This document shows, one piece after another, positions 1 to 7,763 of a stretch of DNA of 64,000 nt. A model generated the notes under the pieces. The model saw only the letters and a list, made by a program, of their open reading frames with translations, was not told the origin of the DNA and did no database searches. The stretch comes from Rhodobiaceae bacterium. Its GTDB lineage: Bacteria > Pseudomonadota > Alphaproteobacteria > Parvibaculales > Parvibaculaceae. Each line of letters opens with the position of its first letter. The first letter of the stretch is position 1. The stretch spans positions 3,336,001 through 3,400,000 of the forward strand of contig CP030277.1 of assembly GCA_003330885.1 (NCBI GenBank). The letters run 5' to 3'. The position numbers and the translations under genes are program-made.

Positions 1-646
1 TTGTGCCGCGGGAATGCAGCTCTTCAATATGCTCCCAAAGCTGACGGCGCAGTTCGATGTCGACGCCGGCTGTTGGTTCATCAAGCACTAGAATGGGCGG
101 GTTGTGGACCATGGCCTTGGCGACCAGCAGTCGCCGGCGCATGCCGCCAGAGAGTGTGCGGGCATAGGCATCGGCTTTGTCATCCAGGCCCATAGCCTCT
201 AAAATTTCCATCGTGCGGCGCTCGGATTTCGGCACGCCGTAAAGACCAGCTTGTAGCTCCATCGCCTCATATGGCGTGAAGAACGGATCAATATTGAGCT
301 CCTGAGGCACGATGCCGATAGATGCGCGTGCCTGGCGCGGATTGACGTCAGTATCAAAGCCCCAAATGGTGGCGGAACCAGACGTCTTCATGACGAGCCC
401 GGCTAGAATATTGATGAAGGTCGACTTCCCGGCGCCATTGGGCCCAAGCAGACCGAAAAACGATCCGCGCGGGATGGAGAGATTGAGGCTTTTCAGCGCC
501 TCCTTGGCCGGTTGGCCATTGGCGGCCTTGTAAACTTTGCGGAGATTGGTCGCTTCAATAGCCGCGGGTTGATTGCCGTTGGGTGCAGGTTCACGGGGAG
601 CGGGCACTTCGGCAACCTCTGCATCATCTGTAATTCCCTGTGCCAT
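1..646 (-). CDS. ABC transporter ATP-binding protein (3' part cut by window edge)
   Basis: The minus-strand frame starts at the ATG at 644-646 with a GGGGAG ribosome site just upstream and runs off the left edge, so about 215 residues are visible. After a roughly 25-residue Pro/Ala-rich leader it has a Walker A motif (LLGPNGAGKST), a Q-loop region (GIVPQELNID), the ABC signature LSGGM followed by arginines, and Walker B (PILVLDEPTAG). The absence of membrane segments and the N-terminal layout resemble the CcmA/NatA/NodI/DrrA class, which energises a separate permease for drug, polysaccharide or polyether export. The permease would lie beyond the left edge. Substrate is unknown. It is divergent from polA. 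Confidence 0.9.
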   Translation of the reverse strand, partial: MAQGITDDAEVAEVPAPREPAPNGNQPAAIEATNLRKVYKAANGQPAKEALKSLNLSIPRGSFFGLLGPNGAGKSTFINILAGLVMKTSGSATIWGFDTDVNPRQARASIGIVPQELNIDPFFTPYEAMELQAGLYGVPKSERRTMEILEAMGLDDKADAYARTLSGGMRRRLLVAKAMVHNPPILVLDEPTAGVDIELRRQLWEHIEELHSRGT

Positions 647-786
647 CGTTTTTCTCCCCGGTTCGGCCATTCTAGGGGCCGCTGATCGTCGCCTTCGGTG
701 TTCTACACCCTTCCGCGTTGGCAGCCATAATGCCATATTGCCGGTCTTAACGGTGAAGAACCGTGAAGAGCAACAAGGCGGGTGGT

Positions 787-3717
787 ATGGCGGCTAAGAA
801 GAAGCAACAAGAAGCACCGGCTGAAGCCGGAAAGATGGGGACAGACAAGCCACTCGGCAAGGGGGACCACCTCTTTCTGGTTGATGGCTCGGGCTACATT
901 TTCCGGGCCTATCACGCATTGCCGCCGCTAACACGTAAGTCTGATGGGCTGCCAGTGGGCGCGGTCCATGGCTTTTGCAACATGCTCTACAAGCTTATCG
1001 AAGACACAAAAGACGAGTTCGAGCCGACCCACCTAGCCGTCATTTTTGATGCGTCCGGAAAGACATTCCGGAATGACATCTATGGAGAGTACAAGGCCCA
1101 TCGCCCGCCAGCTCCTGAAGACCTGGTTCCTCAGTTCAGCCTGATCCGAGATGCGGTCCGCGCCTTTTCTGTACCTTCCATCGAGATGATGGGATATGAG
1201 GCCGATGATCTGATCGCGACCTATGCTGCTAAAGCCCGCGATGCAGGCGCACGTGTCACCATCGTGTCCTCAGACAAAGACCTTATGCAAATGGTTGGGG
1301 ACAATGTCGACATGCTCGACACAATGAAGTACCGCACCATTGGCCCTGCAGAAGTGGAAGAGAAGTTCGGGGTCGGCCCCGACAAGGTGATCGACGTACA
1401 GGCGCTTGCTGGCGACAGCGCCGACAATGTTCCTGGTGTTCCCGGTATTGGTGTGAAGACCGCCGCATTGCTGATCAATGAATATGGCGACGTGGATACG
1501 CTGTTGGCGCGTGCTGAAGAAATCAAACAGCCCAAACGTCGGCAGAACCTGATTGAATTCGCAGACCAGGCACGTGTTTCCCGCCAGCTGGTGACCCTTG
1601 CTCAAGACGTGCCCGTCACGGAGGGTATGGAGACATTTGGTTTGCGCGACCCAGATCCTGTGACCCTGATCGGTTTCTTCAAGGACATGGAATTCAACAC
1701 GCTTACCCGCCGGGTTGCTGAACGATTTGATGTGGACGGCGACGCGATTGACGCGACAGGCGCCTATGACAATGGGGAGGCGCCTGTCCCCCAAAAGTCG
1801 AAAGGAAGCGCGCCCAAAGCAGCAGAGAAGGGGGGCACACCTGGCATTGCTGAAACGGGGCTCGACAAGGAGCTGGGCAATCTATCCTATGAAACAATCA
1901 CGACGCTCGATGCGCTCAAGCCATGGATCGACGCAGCGTTTGATCAGGGGGAGATCGCCGTCGATACTGAGACAGACTCGCTCGATGCCATGCAGGCGCG
2001 CCTTGTTGGTGTGTGTTTGGCGACGGCACCTGGCAAAGCCTGTTACGTACCACTGCAGCATGGCTCTGGCGAAGGGCTCGACTTTGGCGACGGCGCGCCA
2101 GACCAAATTCCTCTAAAAGAAGCGCTCGCTGCATTAAAGCCGATGCTCGAAGCGCCGTCCGTGCGCAAGATCGGGCAGAACATCAAATATGATCTTCTTG
2201 TCCTGAAGAACCACGGCATTGATCTTGCTCCCATAGATGACACAATGCTTTTATCCTACGCATTGGATGCAGGGCGTAACGGCCACGGAATGGATGAGCT
2301 CTCTGAGATTCATCTCAGCCACAAGCCTATTCCGTTTAAGGAAGTCGCGGGCTCCGGCAAAAAGCAGATCACATTTGATCAGGTGCCTATCGACAAGGCT
2401 ACCGCCTATGCAGCGGAAGACGCTGATGTCACCTGGCGCCTCTACAAACTGCTGAAACCGCGCCTTGTCCCGGAAGCGAAGACGACTTTGTATGAAACGC
2501 TTGAACGGCCGCTGGTCCCTGTGCTCACAGAAATGGAGGCGCACGGCATCAAGGTTGATCGCGCAGTTCTCTCCAGACTTTCTGGTGAGTTCGCGCAGAA
2601 GATGGGTGCGATCGAAGCAGAGGTTTATGAGCTCGCGGGCGAGACCTTCAATATTGCCTCACCCAAACAGCTTGGTGAAATTCTCTTTGACAAAATGGGA
2701 TTGCCCGGCGGCAAAAAAACAAAAACCGGTGCCTGGTCAACAGACGCAAGCACACTGGATGATCTGGCTGCGAGCGGACATGACCTGCCGGTAAAGATCC
2801 TTGAGTGGCGCGGACTTGCGAAACTGAAAAGCACCTATACGGATGCCTTGCCGGAATTCATTCATCCCGAGACGGGTAGGGTACATACGTCTTATTCGAT
2901 GGCTTCAACCAGCACAGGACGTCTGGCCTCAACCGAGCCTAATCTCCAGAACATTCCTGTTCGCACCGAAGACGGACGGCGGATACGGACGGCCTTTGTC
3001 GCCGATAAAGGCAATAAGCTTATCAGTGCTGACTACAGCCAGATTGAATTGCGTTTGGTGGCTCACATTGCAGACGTGCCGCAACTGAAGCAGGCCTTTG
3101 CCGATGGCATCGACATTCACACGATGACAGCCTCCGAAATATTCAATGTGCCCGTAGCCGACATGGAACCGTCCATTCGCAGACGTGCGAAAGCGATTAA
3201 CTTCGGTATCATTTACGGTATCTCCGCCTTTGGTCTGGCGAACCAGCTCGGCATTGGCCGCAGCGAGGCAGGTGAATATATCAATCTCTATTTCGAACGC
3301 TTCCCGGGCATTCGCACCTATATGGATGAGACCAAAGCGCTGGCCCATGAGCAGGGCTATGTGGAAACCATTTTCGGTCGCCGGATCCATCTGCCGGAGA
3401 TCAATTCCAAGAACGGCGCCCACCGAGCGTTCCTGGAACGCGCCGCAATCAACGCGCCCATTCAGGGGTCAGCTGCGGATGTTATCCGTCGCGCCATGAT
3501 CCGCATGCCGGACGCCCTGAAAAAAGCAAAGCTAGATGCGCGCATGCTCCTGCAGGTGCATGACGAACTGATCTTCGAAGTTGCCGAGAAGAAGGCAGAT
3601 AAGACCTGTGAGCTCGTTTCGAATGTGATGATCGGTGCGGCCGTGCCCGCTGTCGACATCTCCGTACCTCTTGAGGTGGATGCGCGTGCGGCGGACAATT
3701 GGGATGAGGCGCATTGA
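787..3717 (+). CDS. polA: DNA polymerase I
   Basis: About 976 residues. This is the repair and Okazaki-fragment polymerase. Visible in order: an N-terminal 5'-3' exonuclease (FLVDGSGYIFRAYHALP, then GYEADDLIAT and a helix-hairpin-helix region GVPGIGVKTAA), a proofreading 3'-5' exonuclease that keeps its acidic residues (AVDTETDSLD near residue 393; YAAEDADVTWRLY), and a family A polymerase domain with motif A DYSQIELR at about 749, motif B RRAKAINFGIIYG, and motif C QVHDELIFE at about 923. The proofreading domain appears active, unlike in some alphaproteobacteria. I chose the ATG at 787; an in-frame GTG at 763 would add eight residues and has no better ribosome site. A palindromic element follows the stop directly. 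Confidence 0.97.
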   Translation: MAAKKKQQEAPAEAGKMGTDKPLGKGDHLFLVDGSGYIFRAYHALPPLTRKSDGLPVGAVHGFCNMLYKLIEDTKDEFEPTHLAVIFDASGKTFRNDIYGEYKAHRPPAPEDLVPQFSLIRDAVRAFSVPSIEMMGYEADDLIATYAAKARDAGARVTIVSSDKDLMQMVGDNVDMLDTMKYRTIGPAEVEEKFGVGPDKVIDVQALAGDSADNVPGVPGIGVKTAALLINEYGDVDTLLARAEEIKQPKRRQNLIEFADQARVSRQLVTLAQDVPVTEGMETFGLRDPDPVTLIGFFKDMEFNTLTRRVAERFDVDGDAIDATGAYDNGEAPVPQKSKGSAPKAAEKGGTPGIAETGLDKELGNLSYETITTLDALKPWIDAAFDQGEIAVDTETDSLDAMQARLVGVCLATAPGKACYVPLQHGSGEGLDFGDGAPDQIPLKEALAALKPMLEAPSVRKIGQNIKYDLLVLKNHGIDLAPIDDTMLLSYALDAGRNGHGMDELSEIHLSHKPIPFKEVAGSGKKQITFDQVPIDKATAYAAEDADVTWRLYKLLKPRLVPEAKTTLYETLERPLVPVLTEMEAHGIKVDRAVLSRLSGEFAQKMGAIEAEVYELAGETFNIASPKQLGEILFDKMGLPGGKKTKTGAWSTDASTLDDLAASGHDLPVKILEWRGLAKLKSTYTDALPEFIHPETGRVHTSYSMASTSTGRLASTEPNLQNIPVRTEDGRRIRTAFVADKGNKLISADYSQIELRLVAHIADVPQLKQAFADGIDIHTMTASEIFNVPVADMEPSIRRRAKAINFGIIYGISAFGLANQLGIGRSEAGEYINLYFERFPGIRTYMDETKALAHEQGYVETIFGRRIHLPEINSKNGAHRAFLERAAINAPIQGSAADVIRRAMIRMPDALKKAKLDARMLLQVHDELIFEVAEKKADKTCELVSNVMIGAAVPAVDISVPLEVDARAADNWDEAH

Positions 3718-3718
3718 A

Positions 3719-3761
3719 GCATTTCCAATAAAAGTAGCAGACTTTTGTGGTTCGGAAATGC
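3719..3761. repeat. Dispersed palindromic element, copy 1
   Basis: 43 bases beginning one base after the polA stop. Outer arms GCATTTCC (3719-3726) and GGAAATGC (3754-3761) pair perfectly. Inner arms AAAAGT and ACTTTT enclose AGCAG. The sequence GGTTC stands just before the right arm. A copy with the same fold and different arm bases lies at 4966-5008. In the polA transcript it would form a 3' hairpin. Confidence 0.8.
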
Positions 3762-3834
3762 GACCAATAAGGGGAGTTTGGGGTCGTTTTTGATTCCGTC
3801 AAAATCGAAGGGCTCATCCCTTGAAAGGAAGCAG

Positions 3835-4575
3835 ATGACAGTCGAATCTGAGGAAGATCTTGAGGGTTTGAAGAAATGCGGGCGCGTGGTGTCGGAGACG
3901 TTAGCGGCGATGGGTGCTTATATGGAGCCCGGAATGACAACCGCAGAGCTTGATGCTTATGGCCGAGAACTGCTTGAGCGTGAAGGTGCTCGCTCTGCAC
4001 CGGAGCTCACATATGATTTTCCAGGTGCTACCTGCATCAGCGTCAATGAAGTCTGTGCGCATGGCATTCCAGGCGATCAGGTTATCCAGGCTGGTGATCT
4101 CGTGAACATTGACGTGTCAGCCGAACAGAATGGGTTTGTCACTGATACGGGGGGCAGCTTTGTCGTGCCGCCTGTGCGTGCTGACCATGAAGCACTCTGC
4201 AAGGCGACACGCATCGCCCGTGACAAAGCCATTCGATCTGTGAAGGCAGGATCAAAACTCAACGTGATTGGAAAGACGGTTGAGCAGGTTGCGCGGAAGG
4301 GTGGTTATACAATCATCGAAAACCTGGCAAGCCACGGCGTTGGCCGCTCCCTTCACGAAGAACCGGGGACAATCCCCGGCTATTACGATCCGTCTGACAA
4401 AAGACGGCTTTGGCATGGCGCTGTCATCACGATCGAACCTTTCTTGTCGACCGGTGCAACCGAAGCGGTGGAGCTTGAGGATGGCTGGTCACTCACCACA
4501 CCACCTGGTGTTTTCGCGGCTCAATATGAGCACACACTCGTTGTGACCAAGCGCGGCGCAATCATTGTGACCTAA
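3835..4575 (+). CDS. map: Type I methionine aminopeptidase
   Basis: 246 residues, the usual size for a bacterial type I enzyme. It removes the initiator methionine from nascent proteins in the cytoplasm, using two divalent metals. Seen: the substrate-pocket histidine in CAHGIPGD, the two aspartates around VNIDVS and FVTDTGGSF, the histidine in ASHGVGRSLHEEP, and glutamates in ITIEPFLS and QYEHTLVV. The start is the ATG at 3835, preceded by AAAGGAAG; an upstream in-frame extension has no support. The segment NGFVTDTGG replaces the more usual DGWHGDT-type sequence, so this may be a second, divergent Map rather than the housekeeping copy. It lies 117 bases after polA with a palindromic element between. 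Confidence 0.92.
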   Translation: MTVESEEDLEGLKKCGRVVSETLAAMGAYMEPGMTTAELDAYGRELLEREGARSAPELTYDFPGATCISVNEVCAHGIPGDQVIQAGDLVNIDVSAEQNGFVTDTGGSFVVPPVRADHEALCKATRIARDKAIRSVKAGSKLNVIGKTVEQVARKGGYTIIENLASHGVGRSLHEEPGTIPGYYDPSDKRRLWHGAVITIEPFLSTGATEAVELEDGWSLTTPPGVFAAQYEHTLVVTKRGAIIVT

Positions 4576-4580
4576 GCCGG

Positions 4581-4949
4581 TCAGGCAAGTGCGTTCATGT
4601 AAGTGCCAATATCAAAATAGTCGCGCCAGATTTTGATCTTGCCGTTTTCCATCTCAAAGATACCGAAGCAGGGCAGGTCGACGGACTTGTCTCCGAGCTT
4701 TGTGCGATCAAGGCGCTCAACCATCACGACATCATCCTTTGCGATGAGATTGACAATGTCCCATTTGGTCTCCGTCCAGTCTTTGGCAAAGCTTGCGATG
4801 AAAGCCTGGACAGCAGACCGTCCGGCAACGGGGTCCGTTGGCATGTTGTGATAGACGCCATCGTCGGTGAAGTAACTGGCAATCTCTTCGGCATCAAGCC
4901 GCGACCAGGCGGCGACAAAGTCTCGTATGACTTTTTCATTCTCAGTCAT
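4581..4949 (-). CDS. Limonene-1,2-epoxide hydrolase-like protein (SnoaL/NTF2 fold)
   Basis: 122 residues from the ATG at 4949, which has GGGAG seven bases upstream; a GTG two codons earlier is less likely. The protein is a single cone-shaped alpha+beta barrel of the NTF2-like/SnoaL type. It keeps the Arg-x-Asp pair (VERLDRT) and the later Asp (IWRDYFD) that form the catalytic triad of limonene-1,2-epoxide hydrolase, so hydrolysis of a small epoxide is plausible. The true substrate is unknown, and many relatives are only annotated as SnoaL-like. It converges on map with five bases between the stops. A palindromic element lies 17 bases upstream of its start. Confidence 0.8.
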   Translation of the reverse strand: MTENEKVIRDFVAAWSRLDAEEIASYFTDDGVYHNMPTDPVAGRSAVQAFIASFAKDWTETKWDIVNLIAKDDVVMVERLDRTKLGDKSVDLPCFGIFEMENGKIKIWRDYFDIGTYMNALA

Positions 4950-4965
4950 GGGCACACTCCCGTGA

Positions 4966-5008
4966 GCGTTTTCAATAAAAGTTGCAGACTTTTATGGTTC
5001 GAAAACGC
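4966..5008. repeat. Dispersed palindromic element, copy 2
   Basis: 43 bases, the same length and layout as copy 1. Outer arms GCGTTTTC (4966-4973) and GAAAACGC (5001-5008); inner arms AAAAGT and ACTTTT around TGCAG; GGTTC before the right arm. Outer-arm bases differ from copy 1 in both arms together, so pairing is preserved. It lies 17 bases upstream of the start of the epoxide-hydrolase-like gene, probably in its 5' leader or promoter. Confidence 0.8.
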
Positions 5009-5134
5009 GCAAAAATAGAACCTGGAGCCCGGCCTCGATGGCAGTTAGCACAGACGGGCTCCAGATAAGTGTGCACCCAGACAGGCGGGAACACTAGAGC
5101 GTTTCCGTGCCCCACCCGACTGGGTCCATCAGTC

Positions 5135-5866
5135 TCAGGCGGCTTTTAGAGTTTCGCCTGGCGCGGCCCCATCAAACAGAACCTGCATGCGAGTTACATA
5201 GGCCATGAGGGTGGGTTTGGTCGCGACCGTGTTTTTCAAAGGGCTTGGAATGTCAGGCCCCACAATATTGATCAACATGCCAAAAGCAGTGGCATCGGCA
5301 ACGCTTGGGCTTGAGCCAAACAGGAATTCCTGTTCGCCCAACACTTGGGCCAGCGCTTCAATATCAGAGATGCCAAAGGCATAGATTTCGTCCCGGCTGT
5401 GACGGCCTAGGCCGTGATGATGAAGGGCTGCCTCCACTGTCTTGTGCGCTTGCCGTGTGATGAAGCCGCGAATCGGCCAGGGAATGTCCGCAAAGAAGAT
5501 CTCATCCTCAACCTTCGCATTCGCGGGTTCCATCCAGCGGCTATAGACAGTTGCCCAGTAAAGCCGTTCTTCGAGCATCCGTTGCAGCGCATGAGACTGC
5601 GCCTTTTGGAGCGGGCTCAAGTGTCGGTCGAGATCGATGCCGCGGGTTTTCTTGAGATGGTCCAGAACGAGGACCGTGTCACCGAGAACCAGTCCATTGT
5701 CATCGATGAAAGGCAGCTTGCCCTTGGGGCCTTTTGCGGGATTGTCGACCTCAACCCGTTCATGGCCGACACCGGCCAATCGCAGAACAGTCATGAGTTT
5801 GACGACAAAACCGGAAGGATCGGGTGTTCCCGGCAGGCAGTCTTTGAACGTGTGAAGGCGGATCAT
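5135..5866 (-). CDS. Glutathione S-transferase family protein
   Basis: 243 residues from the ATG at 5866, preceded by GAGGAG. A thioredoxin-like N-terminal domain (IRLHTFKD through about residue 75, with KGKLPFIDDNG giving the cis-proline and GDTVLVLDHL the Ser/Thr loop position) is followed by an all-helical C-terminal domain ending near LFGSSPSVADATAFGML, a typical GST C-domain signature. The layout resembles the metaxin/Fax-like GST group rather than classical detoxifying GSTs, so catalytic glutathione transfer is uncertain. It is divergent from a YafY-type regulator gene across a perfect inverted repeat, which suggests that the regulator controls it. Confidence 0.85.
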   Translation of the reverse strand: MIRLHTFKDCLPGTPDPSGFVVKLMTVLRLAGVGHERVEVDNPAKGPKGKLPFIDDNGLVLGDTVLVLDHLKKTRGIDLDRHLSPLQKAQSHALQRMLEERLYWATVYSRWMEPANAKVEDEIFFADIPWPIRGFITRQAHKTVEAALHHHGLGRHSRDEIYAFGISDIEALAQVLGEQEFLFGSSPSVADATAFGMLINIVGPDIPSPLKNTVATKPTLMAYVTRMQVLFDGAAPGETLKAA

Positions 5867-5929
5867 TTTCGGTCTCCTCGGTGCGAAAGTGGGCGAGTCT
5901 TGCTTGATATGAAGAGAGATTACTGACAC

Positions 5930-5955
5930 GCTCCTGACACCCTGCTGTCAGGAGC
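5930..5955. promoter_or_regulatory. Candidate operator between GST and YafY-type regulator
   Basis: A perfect 10-base inverted repeat, GCTCCTGACA, six spacer bases, TGTCAGGAGC, in the 109-base gap between the divergent GST gene (start 5866) and regulator gene (start 5976). Its position and symmetry fit a dimeric DNA-binding protein. The adjacent WYL regulator is the obvious candidate, by inference. Confidence 0.65.
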
Positions 5956-5975
5956 CATATGCGAGGCTGCGCATT

Positions 5976-6677
5976 ATGAGACGTGCTGATCGACTGTTCG
6001 ACATTATCGAATACCTGCGTCGCCACCGAAGGGTGGTGACGGCGGCTGAACTTGCGGAGAAAATGGAAGTCTCCGTCCGCACCATTTATCGCGACATCGC
6101 TGATTTGCAGGCAAGTCGGGTTCCTATCGATGGCGAAGCGGGCCTCGGTTATCTCTTACGAGAAGGGTATGACCTGCCACCTCTCATGTTTAACGAGGAA
6201 GAGGCAGAAGCACTGGCTCTTGGTGCGCGTATTGTGGCCGCCTGGGGCGATGATGAATTGGCGGAGGCGTCAAAGGCAGTACTTGCCAAGCTGCGTGCCG
6301 TTCTGCCACGAGATCTAAAGGCGCAATTTGATGCGCTGGGCGTGATGGCCCCTCCCGCACATTATCAGGAAGAAGTGGTGATCGATCTGGCGCGCGTCCG
6401 CCGGGCTGTCCGTAACAAAAAGAAAATCCGGTTTGCCTATGCGGATAAGGGGGGCAAGACATCAATGCGCACAATCTGGCCATTGACGCTTTCCTTTTAT
6501 GGAGCGGTTTGGACGGTTCCGGGATGGTGTGAGCTCAGAAAAGACTTCCGTGTCTTCCGGGCGGACAGAATGCGCGATCTGGAAGTTCTGAACGAGCGTG
6601 TTCCCCCAGATCCCGACAAGAATCTAGCGTCCTACCTCAAAGCTGAAGGTGTCACGGACATCGGATCGCTCACCTGA
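5976..6677 (+). CDS. YafY-family HTH/WYL-domain transcriptional regulator
   Basis: 233 residues. The N-terminus is a DeoR-like winged helix-turn-helix (RADRLFDIIEYLRRHRRVVT, then AAELAEKMEVSVRTIYRDI at about residues 26-45). The C-terminal half is a WYL domain (RVRRAVRNKKKIRFAYADKGG, IWPLTLSFYGAVWTVPGWCE, and DFRVFRADRM). In family members the WYL domain senses small molecules or nucleic acids. It sits divergent from the GST gene with a 10-base-arm inverted repeat between them, an arrangement typical of a local regulator that also controls itself. The effector is unknown. Confidence 0.9.
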   Translation: MRRADRLFDIIEYLRRHRRVVTAAELAEKMEVSVRTIYRDIADLQASRVPIDGEAGLGYLLREGYDLPPLMFNEEEAEALALGARIVAAWGDDELAEASKAVLAKLRAVLPRDLKAQFDALGVMAPPAHYQEEVVIDLARVRRAVRNKKKIRFAYADKGGKTSMRTIWPLTLSFYGAVWTVPGWCELRKDFRVFRADRMRDLEVLNERVPPDPDKNLASYLKAEGVTDIGSLT

Positions 6678-6679
6678 AA

Positions 6680-6709
6680 GCAAACGCTTTCGGCTCACAC
6701 AGCGTTTGC
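6680..6709. terminator. Stem-loop between convergent genes
   Basis: GCAAACGCT (6680-6688) pairs with AGCGTTTGC (6701-6709) across a 12-base loop. It begins just after the WYL-regulator stop and extends into the 3' end of the convergent TetR gene. It has no long T-run, so a Rho-independent role is only possible. Confidence 0.4.
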
Positions 6710-7294
6710 GCTCACTTTACCCTTGGAAAGCAGCGTGACGGTAGACGATGCGATCACCTGATGGCACATCTCCACGGCCAATACCTGCTCGAAGCGTAGT
6801 TGATCCCACATCTGAAAAGAGTAGAACGCCTCGACGCTATGCCTGACATCTGGATCCGCAGCAGCCACTTCAGGCAGTGCCGACCAAAGTCGCAATCTCT
6901 GGCTTTGTGTATGGGCAGACCGAAGGGCATTTGCTTCTTCTTCCGTCTTAGCCCGTGAGATGTAGAAGAGAAGATAGTTTCTGCTCTCTTCATATATCGC
7001 GCCCTGCGCTTTTGCGTAGGCAAGAGCGCGCTCTTCTAGAGAGCCTTCGATTTTTGGCACGACAAGGTCAAGGTCGAATTGTTCCGACATGAAGGCCATC
7101 GCTGTATCAAAGAGCCCATCCATGTCGTCGAAGTGACGAAACAAGGTGCGAACCGCGACGCCGGCCCGCTCTGCGATCTCTTCACCGCGAGGTTGAAGAT
7201 TGCCTTCTCGGATTAACTCAAATAGCGCGACAACGATTCTCTCGTGCGTGCGCAGTCCTCTATCGGATCGCCCGTCGCTTTGATGCGCGGCCAT
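6695..7294 (-). CDS. TetR family transcriptional regulator
   Basis: 199 residues from the ATG at 7294, preceded by GGAGGGGG; a longer in-frame extension upstream is not TetR-like. The N-terminal helix-turn-helix is clear: LRTHERIVVALFELIREGN, then EEIAERAGVAVRTLFRHFDDMDGLF. The C-terminal ligand domain is helical and not assignable. The gene is divergent from the first DUF1302 outer-membrane protein gene, with 469 bases between that contain inverted repeats (TGTCAG, five bases, CTGACA at 7440-7456; CAATT ACG AATTG near 7627). Control of itself and of the DUF1302 gene is an inference from position. Confidence 0.85.
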   Translation of the reverse strand: MAAHQSDGRSDRGLRTHERIVVALFELIREGNLQPRGEEIAERAGVAVRTLFRHFDDMDGLFDTAMAFMSEQFDLDLVVPKIEGSLEERALAYAKAQGAIYEESRNYLLFYISRAKTEEEANALRSAHTQSQRLRLWSALPEVAAADPDVRHSVEAFYSFQMWDQLRFEQVLAVEMCHQVIASSTVTLLSKGKVSANAV

Positions 7295-7763
7295 TCCCCC
7301 TCCAAATTTTCCCCATCTGACCCCCCCAGGCCAGAATCTCCAGGGACAAGATAGCGAATGAACGTGCTGACGGCGAGTATTTGCGAAAGGCCGCTCGATA
7401 AATTGATCGGACGGGTCAAAAATGACGTTCAATCAGACATGTCAGGAAAACTGACAATATTATGAGACGGGCTTTGCAGGGAGATGGGGTTTCAAAATCG
7501 ACCAGCTGACCAAAAAATAAACAATAATTAAATGAATCAAAGGGAAACAAGTAGTTTAGTTAGTCCTCTAGATCTAGAAATCTCGTTGCAAAAAAGAGAC
7601 GTTTCTAAAAATGTCATAATAACTGACAATTACGAATTGACAGTGGGAATGACATTCTTGTTATCTGAGCTTACCAGAAGGACTGCGTGTGCCTTTCGGA
7701 GTTGCTTATGTGAGGTGAGCTGGCTCGTGACACGCAGAAAGTGCCAAAAAAGGGGGGGACCCA
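7295..7763. promoter_or_regulatory. AT-rich divergent regulatory region upstream of the first DUF1302 gene
   Basis: 469 bases without a credible gene. Part of it (about 7440-7670) is clearly more AT-rich than its surroundings. It contains an inverted repeat TGTCAG-N5-CTGACA (7440-7456), a second one, CAATT-ACG-AATTG (about 7627-7639), that overlaps a possible -35 box TTGACA (7637-7642), and, 18 bases on, a weak -10 TTATCT (7661-7666). From 7637 on, the sequence is related to the region upstream of the second DUF1302 gene (shared AATTGAC, TGACA and CAGAAGGAC). Confidence 0.5.

Noticed and set aside
763-786. GTG start for polA eight codons upstream
   Set aside because: No better ribosome site, and the extra residues add nothing to the conserved domain; it cannot be excluded.
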